Below are positions 26,161 to 32,500 of a stretch of DNA of 32,500 bases, in pieces; within the stretch, counting starts at the first letter, position 1, and every line of letters begins with the position of its first letter. Both the position numbers and the translations under genes were made by a program. Below the pieces are notes generated by a model. That model did no database searches and was not told where the DNA came from. It was given only the letters and a program-made list of their open reading frames with translations. Source of the DNA: an uncultured Clostridia bacterium (lineage in GTDB: Bacteria; Bacillota; Clostridia; Christensenellales; UBA1242); contig CALVNN010000012.1 in the NCBI GenBank assembly GCA_944349765.1, forward strand, positions 1-32,500. Reading direction: 5' to 3'.

Positions 26161-26190
26161 TAGTGACCCCTACGGGGTTCACTTCAACGT
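26161..26190. repeat. Probable right end of the IS remnant
   Basis: TAGTGACCCCTACGGGGTTC contains an imperfect GTGACCCC/GGGGTTCAC dyad and lies just after the transposase frame, where IS3-type elements keep their right inverted repeat. No left partner remains to confirm it. Confidence 0.4.
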
Positions 26191-26210
26191 TCTTAGGGAT
26201 TTTTATATAC

Positions 26211-26233
26211 CTTACTACCATAGAGGTAATAAG
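26211..26233 (-). other. Stem-loop after rpsI
   Basis: CTTACTACC (26211-26219) and GGTAATAAG (26225-26233) form a 9-bp stem, perfect with one G-U pair when read as minus-strand RNA. It lies just downstream of rpsI. There is no long T run, so it may be a processing or stabilising hairpin rather than a full terminator. Confidence 0.5.
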
Positions 26234-26243
26234 ATAATATTTA

Positions 26244-26927
26244 TTAACGTTTACTAAATTGAGGTGCTTTACGAGCTTTGTGTAAACCGTATTTTTTACG
26301 CTCTTTAGCTCTAGCATCACGAGTTAAGAAACCAGCTTTCTTGATCTCAGCTTTGTAGTTTTCATCAAACTTAACGATAGCTCTAGCTACGCCAAGTCTA
26401 ATAGCACCAGCTTGACCAGTAAGTCCGCCACCAGACACATTTACATATACATCGAACTTCTTCTCTAGATCAACCAAAGTCAAAGGTTGCTTAGATACTT
26501 GTATCAAAGTAGCTAATGGGAAATACTCCTCAATCTTACGCTTATTAACAACAAACTTACCCTCGCCAGGTATCAATCTAACTCTAGCGATAGACTTCTT
26601 ACGACGACCAGTACCTAAGTATTGAATAGTCTTATCCTTAGCTACAGCGGTCTTCTTAGTAGTCTTCTTAGCTGGAGCCTTTTCAGCTTTCTCAGCTTTT
26701 TCAGCTGTAGCTTTCTTAGTGGTAGTTTTAGCCTTAGTGGTCTTCACAGCTTTTTCAGTCGTATCAGCCTTTTCAGCTTTGGTAGTCTTAGTAGCTTTAG
26801 TTTTTGTAGCCTTAGCTTCCTTTTCAGCACCCTCAGCTTTTTCAGCTGCAGCTTTCTTAGTAGCTCTCTTTGGCTTAGCTTCTGCTTCTACTTCAGCAGT
26901 TACAACATCTTTCTCTAAATCTGCCAT
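26244..26927 (-). CDS. rpsI: 30S ribosomal protein S9 (uS9), N-terminally extended
   Basis: Small-subunit protein whose C-terminal tail reaches the P-site tRNA. The core begins near residue 98 ([19 protein letters not shown]) and keeps [17 protein letters not shown] and the terminal APQFSKR. Total length is 227 aa against about 130 for usual S9. The first 97 residues are almost only Ala, Lys, Thr and Glu, with repeats such as AEKAEKA and KKTTKKT, similar to H1-like basic tails. The start at 26927 is supported by GGAGA, which lies 9 nt upstream and overlaps the last codons of rplM; no later in-frame ATG occurs before the core. It forms the standard L13-S9 pair with rplM, with a 2-bp gap. Confidence 0.95.
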   Translation of the reverse strand: MADLEKDVVTAEVEAEAKPKRATKKAAAEKAEGAEKEAKATKTKATKTTKAEKADTTEKAVKTTKAKTTTKKATAEKAEKAEKAPAKKTTKKTAVAKDKTIQYLGTGRRKKSIARVRLIPGEGKFVVNKRKIEEYFPLATLIQVSKQPLTLVDLEKKFDVYVNVSGGGLTGQAGAIRLGVARAIVKFDENYKAEIKKAGFLTRDARAKERKKYGLHKARKAPQFSKR

Positions 26928-26929
26928 TC

Positions 26930-27373
26930 TTACTTATCTCCTTTTGTAAGCTTTAAAACTTCAGGCTTTTGAGCTTGGTGACCGTGCTCACTACCAGCGT
27001 ATACCTTAAGCTTCTTAATCATTTTGCGACCTAAGCTATTCTTAGGCATCATACCTTTTACCGCTTCATACACAGCAAATTCAGGTTTCTTGCTCATAAG
27101 AGTCTTGTATTGAACTTCTTTCAATCCACCAACATAACCTGAATGATGACGATAGTACTTGTCTTCCAATTTATTACCGGTCAAAACGATATCTTTACAG
27201 TTAATTACAATAACAAAATCACCCGTATCAACATGCGGAGTATAGGTAGGCTTAGATTTGCCAGTAAGCACCATAGCTACTCTACTAGCAAGACGTCCTA
27301 AAGTCTCACCTGAAGCGTCTACAATGTACCACTTCTTCTCCACTGTTTGGGGATTAGCCATATATGTCTTCAT
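26930..27373 (-). CDS. rplM: 50S ribosomal protein L13 (uL13)
   Basis: Large-subunit assembly protein, 147 aa. Signatures include [38 protein letters not shown] and the [13 protein letters not shown] block. I start at ATG 27373 (MKTYMANPQ), preceded by GGAG. A TTG at 27388 is in frame but overlaps that ribosome site. It is the first gene of the rplM-rpsI operon, behind a perfect consensus promoter and a leader of about 110 nt. Confidence 0.97.
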   Translation of the reverse strand: MKTYMANPQTVEKKWYIVDASGETLGRLASRVAMVLTGKSKPTYTPHVDTGDFVIVINCKDIVLTGNKLEDKYYRHHSGYVGGLKEVQYKTLMSKKPEFAVYEAVKGMMPKNSLGRKMIKKLKVYAGSEHGHQAQKPEVLKLTKGDK

Positions 27374-27436
27374 AATAATCTTCTCCAAACTTTTAAATTT
27401 TTCATTTACTTCAAATTCAAAGGTAATTTTATCAGT

Positions 27437-27482
27437 TAAGGGGCTAAATTAACAAAAAAAATCGCTTGATTTTTAGTAAAGC
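27437..27482 (-). promoter_or_regulatory. rplM leader with weak attenuator-like hairpin
   Basis: In the minus-strand leader TTGCTT pairs with AAGCGA (one G-U) around an 11-nt loop and is followed directly by eight T. It lies where the L13 autoregulatory leader is found in Bacillota, but the stem is short and I cannot confirm that family. Confidence 0.35.
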
Positions 27483-27488
27483 AAGGTT

Positions 27489-27517
27489 ATTATAACAAAG
27501 CACAAAAAAAATGTCAA
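27489..27517 (-). promoter_or_regulatory. Consensus promoter of rplM-rpsI
   Basis: TTGACA (27512-27517), 17-nt spacer, TATAAT (27489-27494) on the minus strand. Perfect consensus, as expected for a ribosomal-protein operon. Confidence 0.9.
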
Positions 27518-27591
27518 CTAATTTAACAAAAAAAATCAACATTTTTAAAGTTTGTTTGCATTACGGAATATATGCTTTAAAGGCTTAAAAG

Positions 27592-27783
27592 TCACGCCTC
27601 AACATTTTGCTTTTCTTCGCTTAGCTTAATAGCTTCGACTGGACATATTCCCATACAGCTACCACATTCAATGCACAAATCCTTATTTATCTTAGCTCCC
27701 TCATCTGTAAGCTCAATTGCACCCACAGGGCAGATAGAAGCACAACCGCCACATCTAACGCATTTATCTTTTATTACAAACAT
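27592..27783 (-). CDS. 2[4Fe-4S] ferredoxin
   Basis: Small electron carrier of 63 aa. The two clusters are bound by C8, C11, C14, C18 and by C37, C40, C43, C47, each as CxxCxxCxxxCP. The start is ATG 27783, with GGAGG 7 nt upstream; an ATG at 27801 is in frame but lies before that site. The gene overlaps the 3' end of the RnfC-like gene by 20 bp, so it is translationally coupled to it. It may supply the Fe-S part that RnfC normally carries at its own C terminus. Confidence 0.93.
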   Translation of the reverse strand: MFVIKDKCVRCGGCASICPVGAIELTDEGAKINKDLCIECGSCMGICPVEAIKLSEEKQNVEA

Positions 27784-28816
27784 CTTTTTTCCTCCTCGCA
27801 TTTTCTTTTTTATTAAGCAGTAGCATACCCTTTGATTTTAATGTAACTACCTTGTTAAAGTCCTCACTTGCTATGCCATTTAAGTAGTCACCATATACAA
27901 GCCCATCTAGCAAAACTTTGGAGTATTTCTTATCCACTTTCAAAAACTCAATTATATCAGCATAACTTTGCTTGCGAGTAGCCACAAGCTCGCTTGCTAT
28001 ATGAGATTTTTCAGGCTCTTCGCTCGCCTTGTATTCCTCTTTAAGGTCAAGCACTTTACCATATGACTCATTAGCCGTATTTAGTAGCTTGTTGTACTCA
28101 GCTAAAGGATACCTTTCACCACCGCAAAAATCCATAATCTCGCCGTATTCTGTGCCGACCGCCACCCTTACAACTCTTGGCTCTTTGACACTCATACCGC
28201 TCACAGTAATGACCTTATATATGTTAGGAATTCCTTTATAACACGCAAGCCACAATTTATACAAATCTTCTAGCGTAATAAGATTACCTTTTGCATTATC
28301 AAAATCTAAAGATAAAATTTTTGATAAGCCTTTATCATTTGTAGTAATCTGACCAAAACTTTTCAGTAAATTTATTGCAATTAGTATCTCTTTTTTGTAG
28401 GTATTAAGCAAAGCATCATCATTATTTATATAGTATTTATCATCGGTCGCACATAAACAAAATTCCACGCCTTTAAAGACACTATTTAGCCCACTCTCTA
28501 CTATCCTTTGCTTCACATCTTCGGTGCCTTCTATGCTGGGTAATACCACCCCTTCATTACGCCCATCATTTTGTATAACCACCGACTTACATTTCTCTCC
28601 AAACTCGTCAGTTTCTATAGAACAATCAAGTATGTATCCGCTACAAGGGCTAAAATAATACACATTATCACACACACCCAATTTTTGATAAGCATTTACC
28701 TCTTCCTCTTTCTGCACGCATAGCTCACAATCTAAAGGCACAAGAACGGTTACAAATCTTGGCGTTGGCATCTCAATTATTATCTTATTAAAGGTAAGTT
28801 TTTTACTACGCTTCAT
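27764..28816 (-). CDS. RnfC-like protein lacking flavin and Fe-S motifs
   Basis: 350 aa. Residues about 15-85 resemble the RnfC N-terminal barrel (VLVPL, YFSPCSGYILDCSIETDE, VVIQNDG). Residues about 195-230 (YKGIPNIYKVITVSG, then RVAVGTEYGEIMDFCGGE) match the RnfC/Nqo1-type SLBB segment. Between them the usual FMN-domain signature GxGGAGFP is absent; only degraded equivalents (RIVESGL, NNDDALLNTYKKEIL) remain. The C-terminal two [4Fe-4S] CxxCxxC sets are absent too; the tail is a charged helix and basic end. A separate ferredoxin gene overlaps its end. A scaffold or redox-partner role is inferred; no other rnf gene is in view. ATG 28816 is preferred, with AAGGTGA upstream; a GTG at 28828 lies inside that site. 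Confidence 0.7.
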   Translation of the reverse strand: MKRSKKLTFNKIIIEMPTPRFVTVLVPLDCELCVQKEEEVNAYQKLGVCDNVYYFSPCSGYILDCSIETDEFGEKCKSVVIQNDGRNEGVVLPSIEGTEDVKQRIVESGLNSVFKGVEFCLCATDDKYYINNDDALLNTYKKEILIAINLLKSFGQITTNDKGLSKILSLDFDNAKGNLITLEDLYKLWLACYKGIPNIYKVITVSGMSVKEPRVVRVAVGTEYGEIMDFCGGERYPLAEYNKLLNTANESYGKVLDLKEEYKASEEPEKSHIASELVATRKQSYADIIEFLKVDKKYSKVLLDGLVYGDYLNGIASEDFNKVVTLKSKGMLLLNKKENARRKKDVCNKR

Positions 28817-28882
28817 TATTAAAATCACCTTAGCTTAAAAATGTTATAAACATATAATCCTTTTCATATATTTATAGAAAAT

Positions 28883-28911
28883 ATATTAACATTTTTGACA
28901 CCTAATGTCAA
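28883..28911 (-). promoter_or_regulatory. Promoter of RnfC-like/ferredoxin genes
   Basis: TTGACA (28906-28911), 17-nt spacer, TAATAT (28883-28888) on the minus strand. A plus-strand TTGACA at 28895-28900 forms an inverted repeat with it (TTGACA-5-TGTCAA), so a regulator could bind here. Confidence 0.7.
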
Positions 28912-28929
28912 TTAACTTTTAAGGAGCGT

Positions 28930-29529
28930 ATGGAAAGTTTAATTCAAAATATTTTCATTTCAATATTTGGTCAAAATCCATTACTTATCACCTTTTTACT
29001 ATCAATGCTACCCGTTATTGAGATAAAAGGTGCATTACCTTTTGGAATGAGTAGCGTATGGGACAGCCCTCTAAGTGCCAGTACTAGTCTAGCTATATGC
29101 GTACTAGGTGGTGCTGTAGCAACTGGAATATTCACTATTATCTTAAGCAAAATAATGCCTAAAATAAAGAAATTGAATTTTTATGTGAATTTACAAAAAA
29201 AATTCCACAAAAAAACCGCCACCTTAACCACCCAAAACAACGAATTTAAAAAGCTATTATTTTTGTGCTTATTCACACTTATTCCTATCCCACTTACGGG
29301 GTTTTACACAAGTTGTGTTATAGCCTCACTTTGTGACCTAAAGCCATTTAGTTCGTGGTGCTTTATAAACTTAGGCAATTTAATAGCTGGTGTGATAATA
29401 ATACTATTAGGTTTTATATCTCAAAATATATTAACAATATTGCTTTACATATCTTTTGGCGTATTTATCCTATACGGTCTATACGTTTTGATTTTATTAA
29501 CAACAAAGCTTATTAAGACTTCAAAATAG
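28930..29529 (+). CDS. Small multidrug export family membrane protein (COG2426)
   Basis: 199-aa integral membrane protein of the PF06695/COG2426 family. The family signatures are seen: LPVIEIKGALPFG near residues 27-39 and PIPLTGFYTSCVIASL near 118-133, in re-entrant-type segments. About five hydrophobic segments are visible, the last two near 148-165 and 170-192. The family name comes from an early export claim, and the true substrate is not established. AAGGAG lies just before ATG. It is divergent from the RnfC-like gene. Confidence 0.85.
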   Translation: MESLIQNIFISIFGQNPLLITFLLSMLPVIEIKGALPFGMSSVWDSPLSASTSLAICVLGGAVATGIFTIILSKIMPKIKKLNFYVNLQKKFHKKTATLTTQNNEFKKLLFLCLFTLIPIPLTGFYTSCVIASLCDLKPFSSWCFINLGNLIAGVIIILLGFISQNILTILLYISFGVFILYGLYVLILLTTKLIKTSK

Positions 29530-29558
29530 TTGACTTTAAAGCCCCCATATGTTATACT
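29530..29558 (+). promoter_or_regulatory. Promoter of leuS
   Basis: TTGACT (29530-29535), 17-nt spacer, TATACT (29553-29558). It leaves a leader of only about 30 nt, so no T-box riboswitch controls this synthetase gene, unlike many Firmicutes leuS genes. Confidence 0.8.
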
Positions 29559-29593
29559 TTTCTTTAGATTTTTTAAGGAGATTAGCATAAAAA

Positions 29594-31987
29594 ATGGGCA
29601 ATTACAACTTTAGAGAAATAGAAGAAAAGTGGAGACACTTTTGGGACGAAAACAACACTTATTATACCGATGTTAGGGATTTTTCAAAGCCAAAATATTA
29701 TATTTTGGATATGTTTCCCTATCCTAGTGGTCAAGGTTTACATGTAGGTCACCCAAGAGGGTATATCACTACAGACATTGTTGCAAGAATGAAGCGTATG
29801 CAAGGGTACAACGTATTACATCCTATGGGTTTTGATAGTTTTGGTTTGCCTGCTGAGCAATACGCAATAAAGACTGGAAACTCTCCTATAGATTTTACCT
29901 ATAAAAACATTGATAATTACATTCGTCAAATGAAACTTATGGGCTTAGGTTATGACTGGAGCAAAAAGATAGCAACTTGCGACCCAGAGTATTATAAATG
30001 GACACAATGGATGTTTAAGCAGTTATTTTTAGACGGATATGCAAAATACGAAGACTGTCCAGTTAATTGGTGCGAAGAATTAGGCACGGTGCTTGCTAAC
30101 GATGAAATAATAAATGGCAAGAGCGAAAGAGGCGGTTTTCCTGTGGTGCGAAAGAATATGAAGCAATGGGTAATAAATATACCTACCTACGCTGAAAAAC
30201 TACTTGAAGGACTGGACGAACTAGACTGGACTGAGCAAGCTAAGACTACTCAACGCAACTGGATAGGTAAAAGCAAAGGTGCTAATATTACTTTTGAGGT
30301 AAGCGGTACAAAAGAACATTTTACCGTATTTACCACTCGCCCAGACACTCTTTTTGGTGCAACTTATTGCGTACTTGCACCTGAGCATAAATTGATTGAC
30401 ACTATAACAACTAATGAATGCAAAAAGGCTGTAGAAGAATACAAAAAGATATGTCTAACAAAATCCGATTTAGAGAGAACTGAGTTAAATAAAGAAAAAA
30501 CTGGCGTATTCACTGGTGCATACGCAATCAATCCAGTAAATCAAGCCAAATTACCTATTTATATATCTGATTATGTAATAACGACTTATGGTACTGGTGC
30601 TATAATGTCTGTCCCTGCACACGACCAACGAGATTATGAATTTGCAAAAAAATTCAATCTTGACATTATTCCGGTAATTGAAGGCGGTGATATAAGCGTC
30701 CAAGCTTATGAGGCGGACGGCAAACATATCAACTCAGACTTTTTGAATGGACTAGACAAACAGGAAGCTATCAATGTGATGTGTAAATACCTTGAAGACC
30801 ATAATCTAGGCAAAGCTACCACCTCTTATAAACTACGCAACTGGATATTTGCTCGCCAAAGATACTGGGGCGAACCTGTGCCTATTCTTCATAACGGAGA
30901 TGAATGCATAGCTCTAGAGGATGAAGAGCTACCTCTTGAGCTTCCAAAGCTTAAAGATTTTAAGGCCACTAACGGTCAAGCACCACTTGAATCAGCTGAA
31001 GAATGGAAGTATGTAAACCGCAACGGCAAGACTTATAAGCGTGAGACTTCTACAATGCCTTCATCAGCTGGAAGTTGTTGGTATTATATGAGATATATAG
31101 ACCCTCATAATGACGACACATTTGCGGATTATGAGCTTATGAAACACTGGTTGCCTGTAGACTTGTATGTCGGCGGTAGTGAACATCTAACAGGACACCT
31201 CATATATTCAAGATTTTGGAATAGGTATTTTTATGACAAGGGCTTGGTCCCACATAAAGAACCTTTCAAAAAGCTGGTCAATCAAGGACTTATTTTAGGC
31301 CCTAATGGCGAAAAAATGAGTAAATCAAAAGGTAATGTTATCAATCCAGATGATATCATAGCCGAATATGGTGCTGATACTCTAAGACTTTATGAAATGT
31401 TTATTGGTCCTATAACAGATACTGCCCCATGGGATACTAGCAATATAGAAGGTGTAAAACGTTTTATAGATAGAATATATAGATTGTATTTTGAATTAGA
31501 TTATATAAACGACAAACAAAATGATGCTGTAACTAAGGTTTATCATGAGACGGTCAAAAAAGTTACCGAAAATTTTGAAAAACTAGAATTTAATACCGCC
31601 ATTAGTCAAATGATGATATTTATCAACACAGTTTACAAGGAAAAGCAACTAAATAACACTTTAGCTGAGAATTTTATAAAATTAATCTCTCCTATTTGTC
31701 CATTTATTGCTGAAGAAGTCTGGCAACAAGTATTTAAACATAACGAGAGTATAACGACAGCTAAGTGGCCTACTTATGATGAAAATATGCTGAAAAATGA
31801 TACTTTTGAATTGGTTATCTCTTATAATGGTAAATTCATCTCAAAACAAGCCACTCCTATGAACACATCTAAAGAAGAGCTAATCAAATTAGCTAAAGAT
31901 TATTACAACGCTCACCCAAAAGATGGCAAACAAATAAAAAATGTAATCGCGGTAGAGAACAAACTTGTAAATATTGTATTAGAATAA
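29594..31987 (+). CDS. leuS: Leucyl-tRNA synthetase
   Basis: Class Ia synthetase charging tRNA-Leu, 797 aa (about 804 in Bacillus). The HIGH-type motif is HVGH (residues 50-53) in PYPSGQGLHVGHPRGY. The CP1 editing domain (about 220-400) has FTTRPDTLFGATYCVLAP. The active site continues with NWIFARQRYWGEPVP, and KMSKS is at 574-578. The anticodon-binding and C-terminal domains are complete. The start at ATG 29594 leaves a longish 13-nt gap after AAGGAG. It ends at a terminator at 31991. Confidence 0.98.
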   Translation: MGNYNFREIEEKWRHFWDENNTYYTDVRDFSKPKYYILDMFPYPSGQGLHVGHPRGYITTDIVARMKRMQGYNVLHPMGFDSFGLPAEQYAIKTGNSPIDFTYKNIDNYIRQMKLMGLGYDWSKKIATCDPEYYKWTQWMFKQLFLDGYAKYEDCPVNWCEELGTVLANDEIINGKSERGGFPVVRKNMKQWVINIPTYAEKLLEGLDELDWTEQAKTTQRNWIGKSKGANITFEVSGTKEHFTVFTTRPDTLFGATYCVLAPEHKLIDTITTNECKKAVEEYKKICLTKSDLERTELNKEKTGVFTGAYAINPVNQAKLPIYISDYVITTYGTGAIMSVPAHDQRDYEFAKKFNLDIIPVIEGGDISVQAYEADGKHINSDFLNGLDKQEAINVMCKYLEDHNLGKATTSYKLRNWIFARQRYWGEPVPILHNGDECIALEDEELPLELPKLKDFKATNGQAPLESAEEWKYVNRNGKTYKRETSTMPSSAGSCWYYMRYIDPHNDDTFADYELMKHWLPVDLYVGGSEHLTGHLIYSRFWNRYFYDKGLVPHKEPFKKLVNQGLILGPNGEKMSKSKGNVINPDDIIAEYGADTLRLYEMFIGPITDTAPWDTSNIEGVKRFIDRIYRLYFELDYINDKQNDAVTKVYHETVKKVTENFEKLEFNTAISQMMIFINTVYKEKQLNNTLAENFIKLISPICPFIAEEVWQQVFKHNESITTAKWPTYDENMLKNDTFELVISYNGKFISKQATPMNTSKEELIKLAKDYYNAHPKDGKQIKNVIAVENKLVNIVLE

Positions 31988-31990
31988 AAG

Positions 31991-32020
31991 AAAAGTCACA
32001 ATTTTATGTTGTGGCTTTTT
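31991..32020 (+). terminator. leuS terminator
   Basis: AAAAGTCACAA pairs with TTGTGGCTTTTT (one G-U) around a 7-nt loop, ending in a T run. Confidence 0.85.
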
Positions 32021-32096
32021 TGCTAAAAGTTTTTTTATTTGTTTTTAAGTATTATTTTTTTCAAATTGGTAAACATCCTTATCAAAAGGAGGAAAT

Positions 32097-32369
32097 ATGA
32101 ATAAAAAAGATATAATCAAAGCTATTCAATCACAAACTAAAAAGAGTATGTCTGAGTGCAACAAATTTTACGAGGCGTTTGTATATACCATTACAGACGG
32201 ACTAAAAAAAGGTGAAGAAGTTGTGGTAAGCGGACTCGGAAAATTTATAGTCAAACAAAGAAAATCACGCAAGGTGCTAAATCCAAAAACCAAACAAATG
32301 ATAAATATCCCAGCAAAACTTCTGCCTCAATTCAAAGCTGGTAAAAAGCTAAAGGATAGCATTATTTAA
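32097..32369 (+). CDS. HU-family DNA-binding protein
   Basis: 90-aa histone-like protein that bends and compacts DNA. The N-terminal helices (KKDIIKAIQSQTKKSMSECN) are followed by VVVSGLGKFIVKQRKSRKVL, with the beta-arm NPKTKQMINIPAKLLPQFKAGKKLK at about 62-86. The usual GFGxF reads GLGKF, and GRNPxTG reads VLNPKTK, a mildly divergent HU. AAGGAGG lies 4-5 nt before ATG. It is monocistronic, with a terminator behind it. Confidence 0.93.
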   Translation: MNKKDIIKAIQSQTKKSMSECNKFYEAFVYTITDGLKKGEEVVVSGLGKFIVKQRKSRKVLNPKTKQMINIPAKLLPQFKAGKKLKDSII

Positions 32370-32408
32370 GTGTAGTAATTTAAAATCTTATTAATACAGT
32401 AGTTGTTT

Positions 32409-32440
32409 AAATACACTTCATTTTTAAGAAGTGTATTTTC
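32409..32440 (+). terminator. Terminator after HU gene
   Basis: ATACACTTC (32411-32419) pairs with GAAGTGTAT (32428-32436), followed by TTTTC. Confidence 0.85.
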
Positions 32441-32500
32441 TATTATAATCACGCAAAACTTACTAAATTTAGTTTGAAATTAAATATATCCGTCTAATTT

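Noticed and set aside
26622-26949. Two hydrophobic plus-strand ORFs opposite rpsI
   Set aside because: They are the antisense of the low-complexity Lys/Ala/Thr repeat of S9, which reads as Ser/Phe/Leu/Val-rich frames.
28895-28923. Plus-strand promoter for the COG2426-type gene using TTGACA 28895-28900
   Set aside because: At 17-nt spacing the -10 would be TTTAAG, overlapping the ribosome site. The TTGACA is better seen as the mirror arm of the minus-strand -35.
29530-29593. T-box riboswitch before leuS
   Set aside because: Only about 30 nt separate the predicted transcription start from the start codon, which is too short for a T-box.

Overview
The window looks like chromosomal core sequence from a low-GC, Clostridia-like member of the Bacillota. 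The signs are strong AT bias, Shine-Dalgarno sites close to AGGAGG, and the Firmicutes-style run dnaG-rpoD-trmK-(C4 zinc ribbon). A SigA-type sigma factor sits alongside many promoters close to TTGACA-17-TATAAT. No species can be named from the sequence alone.

Layout. Positions 1-1029 hold a non-coding higher-order repeat field. Positions 1030-8745 (minus) are a tight seven-gene operon: dnaG, rpoD, trmK, a coiled-coil/zinc-ribbon gene, hslO, an unrecognised 437-aa gene and an M16 peptidase. A divergent, AT-rich region with a perfect palindrome leads to rlmD-like and ldh genes (plus). Positions 11255-13254 (minus) carry secG and four small genes, including an orphan HicB-like protein. Positions 13355-20597 (minus) are rpoB-rpoC, detached from their usual ribosomal-protein neighbours and headed by a strong promoter and a structured leader. 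Positions 21031-24835 (minus) are a DEAD-box helicase and polA. A secreted metzincin-like protease follows, with the stub of a tandem paralogue abutting a decayed IS3-type transposase (24956-26190). Positions 26244-27373 (minus) are rplM-rpsI, with a long Lys/Ala-rich extension on S9. Positions 27592-28816 (minus) are an RnfC-like protein overlapping a small 2[4Fe-4S] ferredoxin. The right end (plus) has a small-multidrug-export family membrane protein, leuS and an HU-type protein.

The genes mostly serve information processing: replication (dnaG, polA, HU), transcription (rpoB, rpoC, rpoD) and translation (leuS, rplM, rpsI, trmK, rlmD). Redox stress (hslO), protein export (secG) and fermentation (ldh) are also represented.

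The most striking observation is in the RNA polymerase. Both large subunits are full length and otherwise well conserved, but several active-centre residues that are almost invariant in cellular RNA polymerases are replaced. The beta-prime NADFDGD motif begins with His. The trigger-loop His is Ser. The bridge-helix N-terminal hinge is rewritten. The beta RHGNKG block reads RYGDKG, and the rifampicin pocket has resistance-type residues. This points to a lineage-specific remodelling of the catalytic centre that deserves checking.
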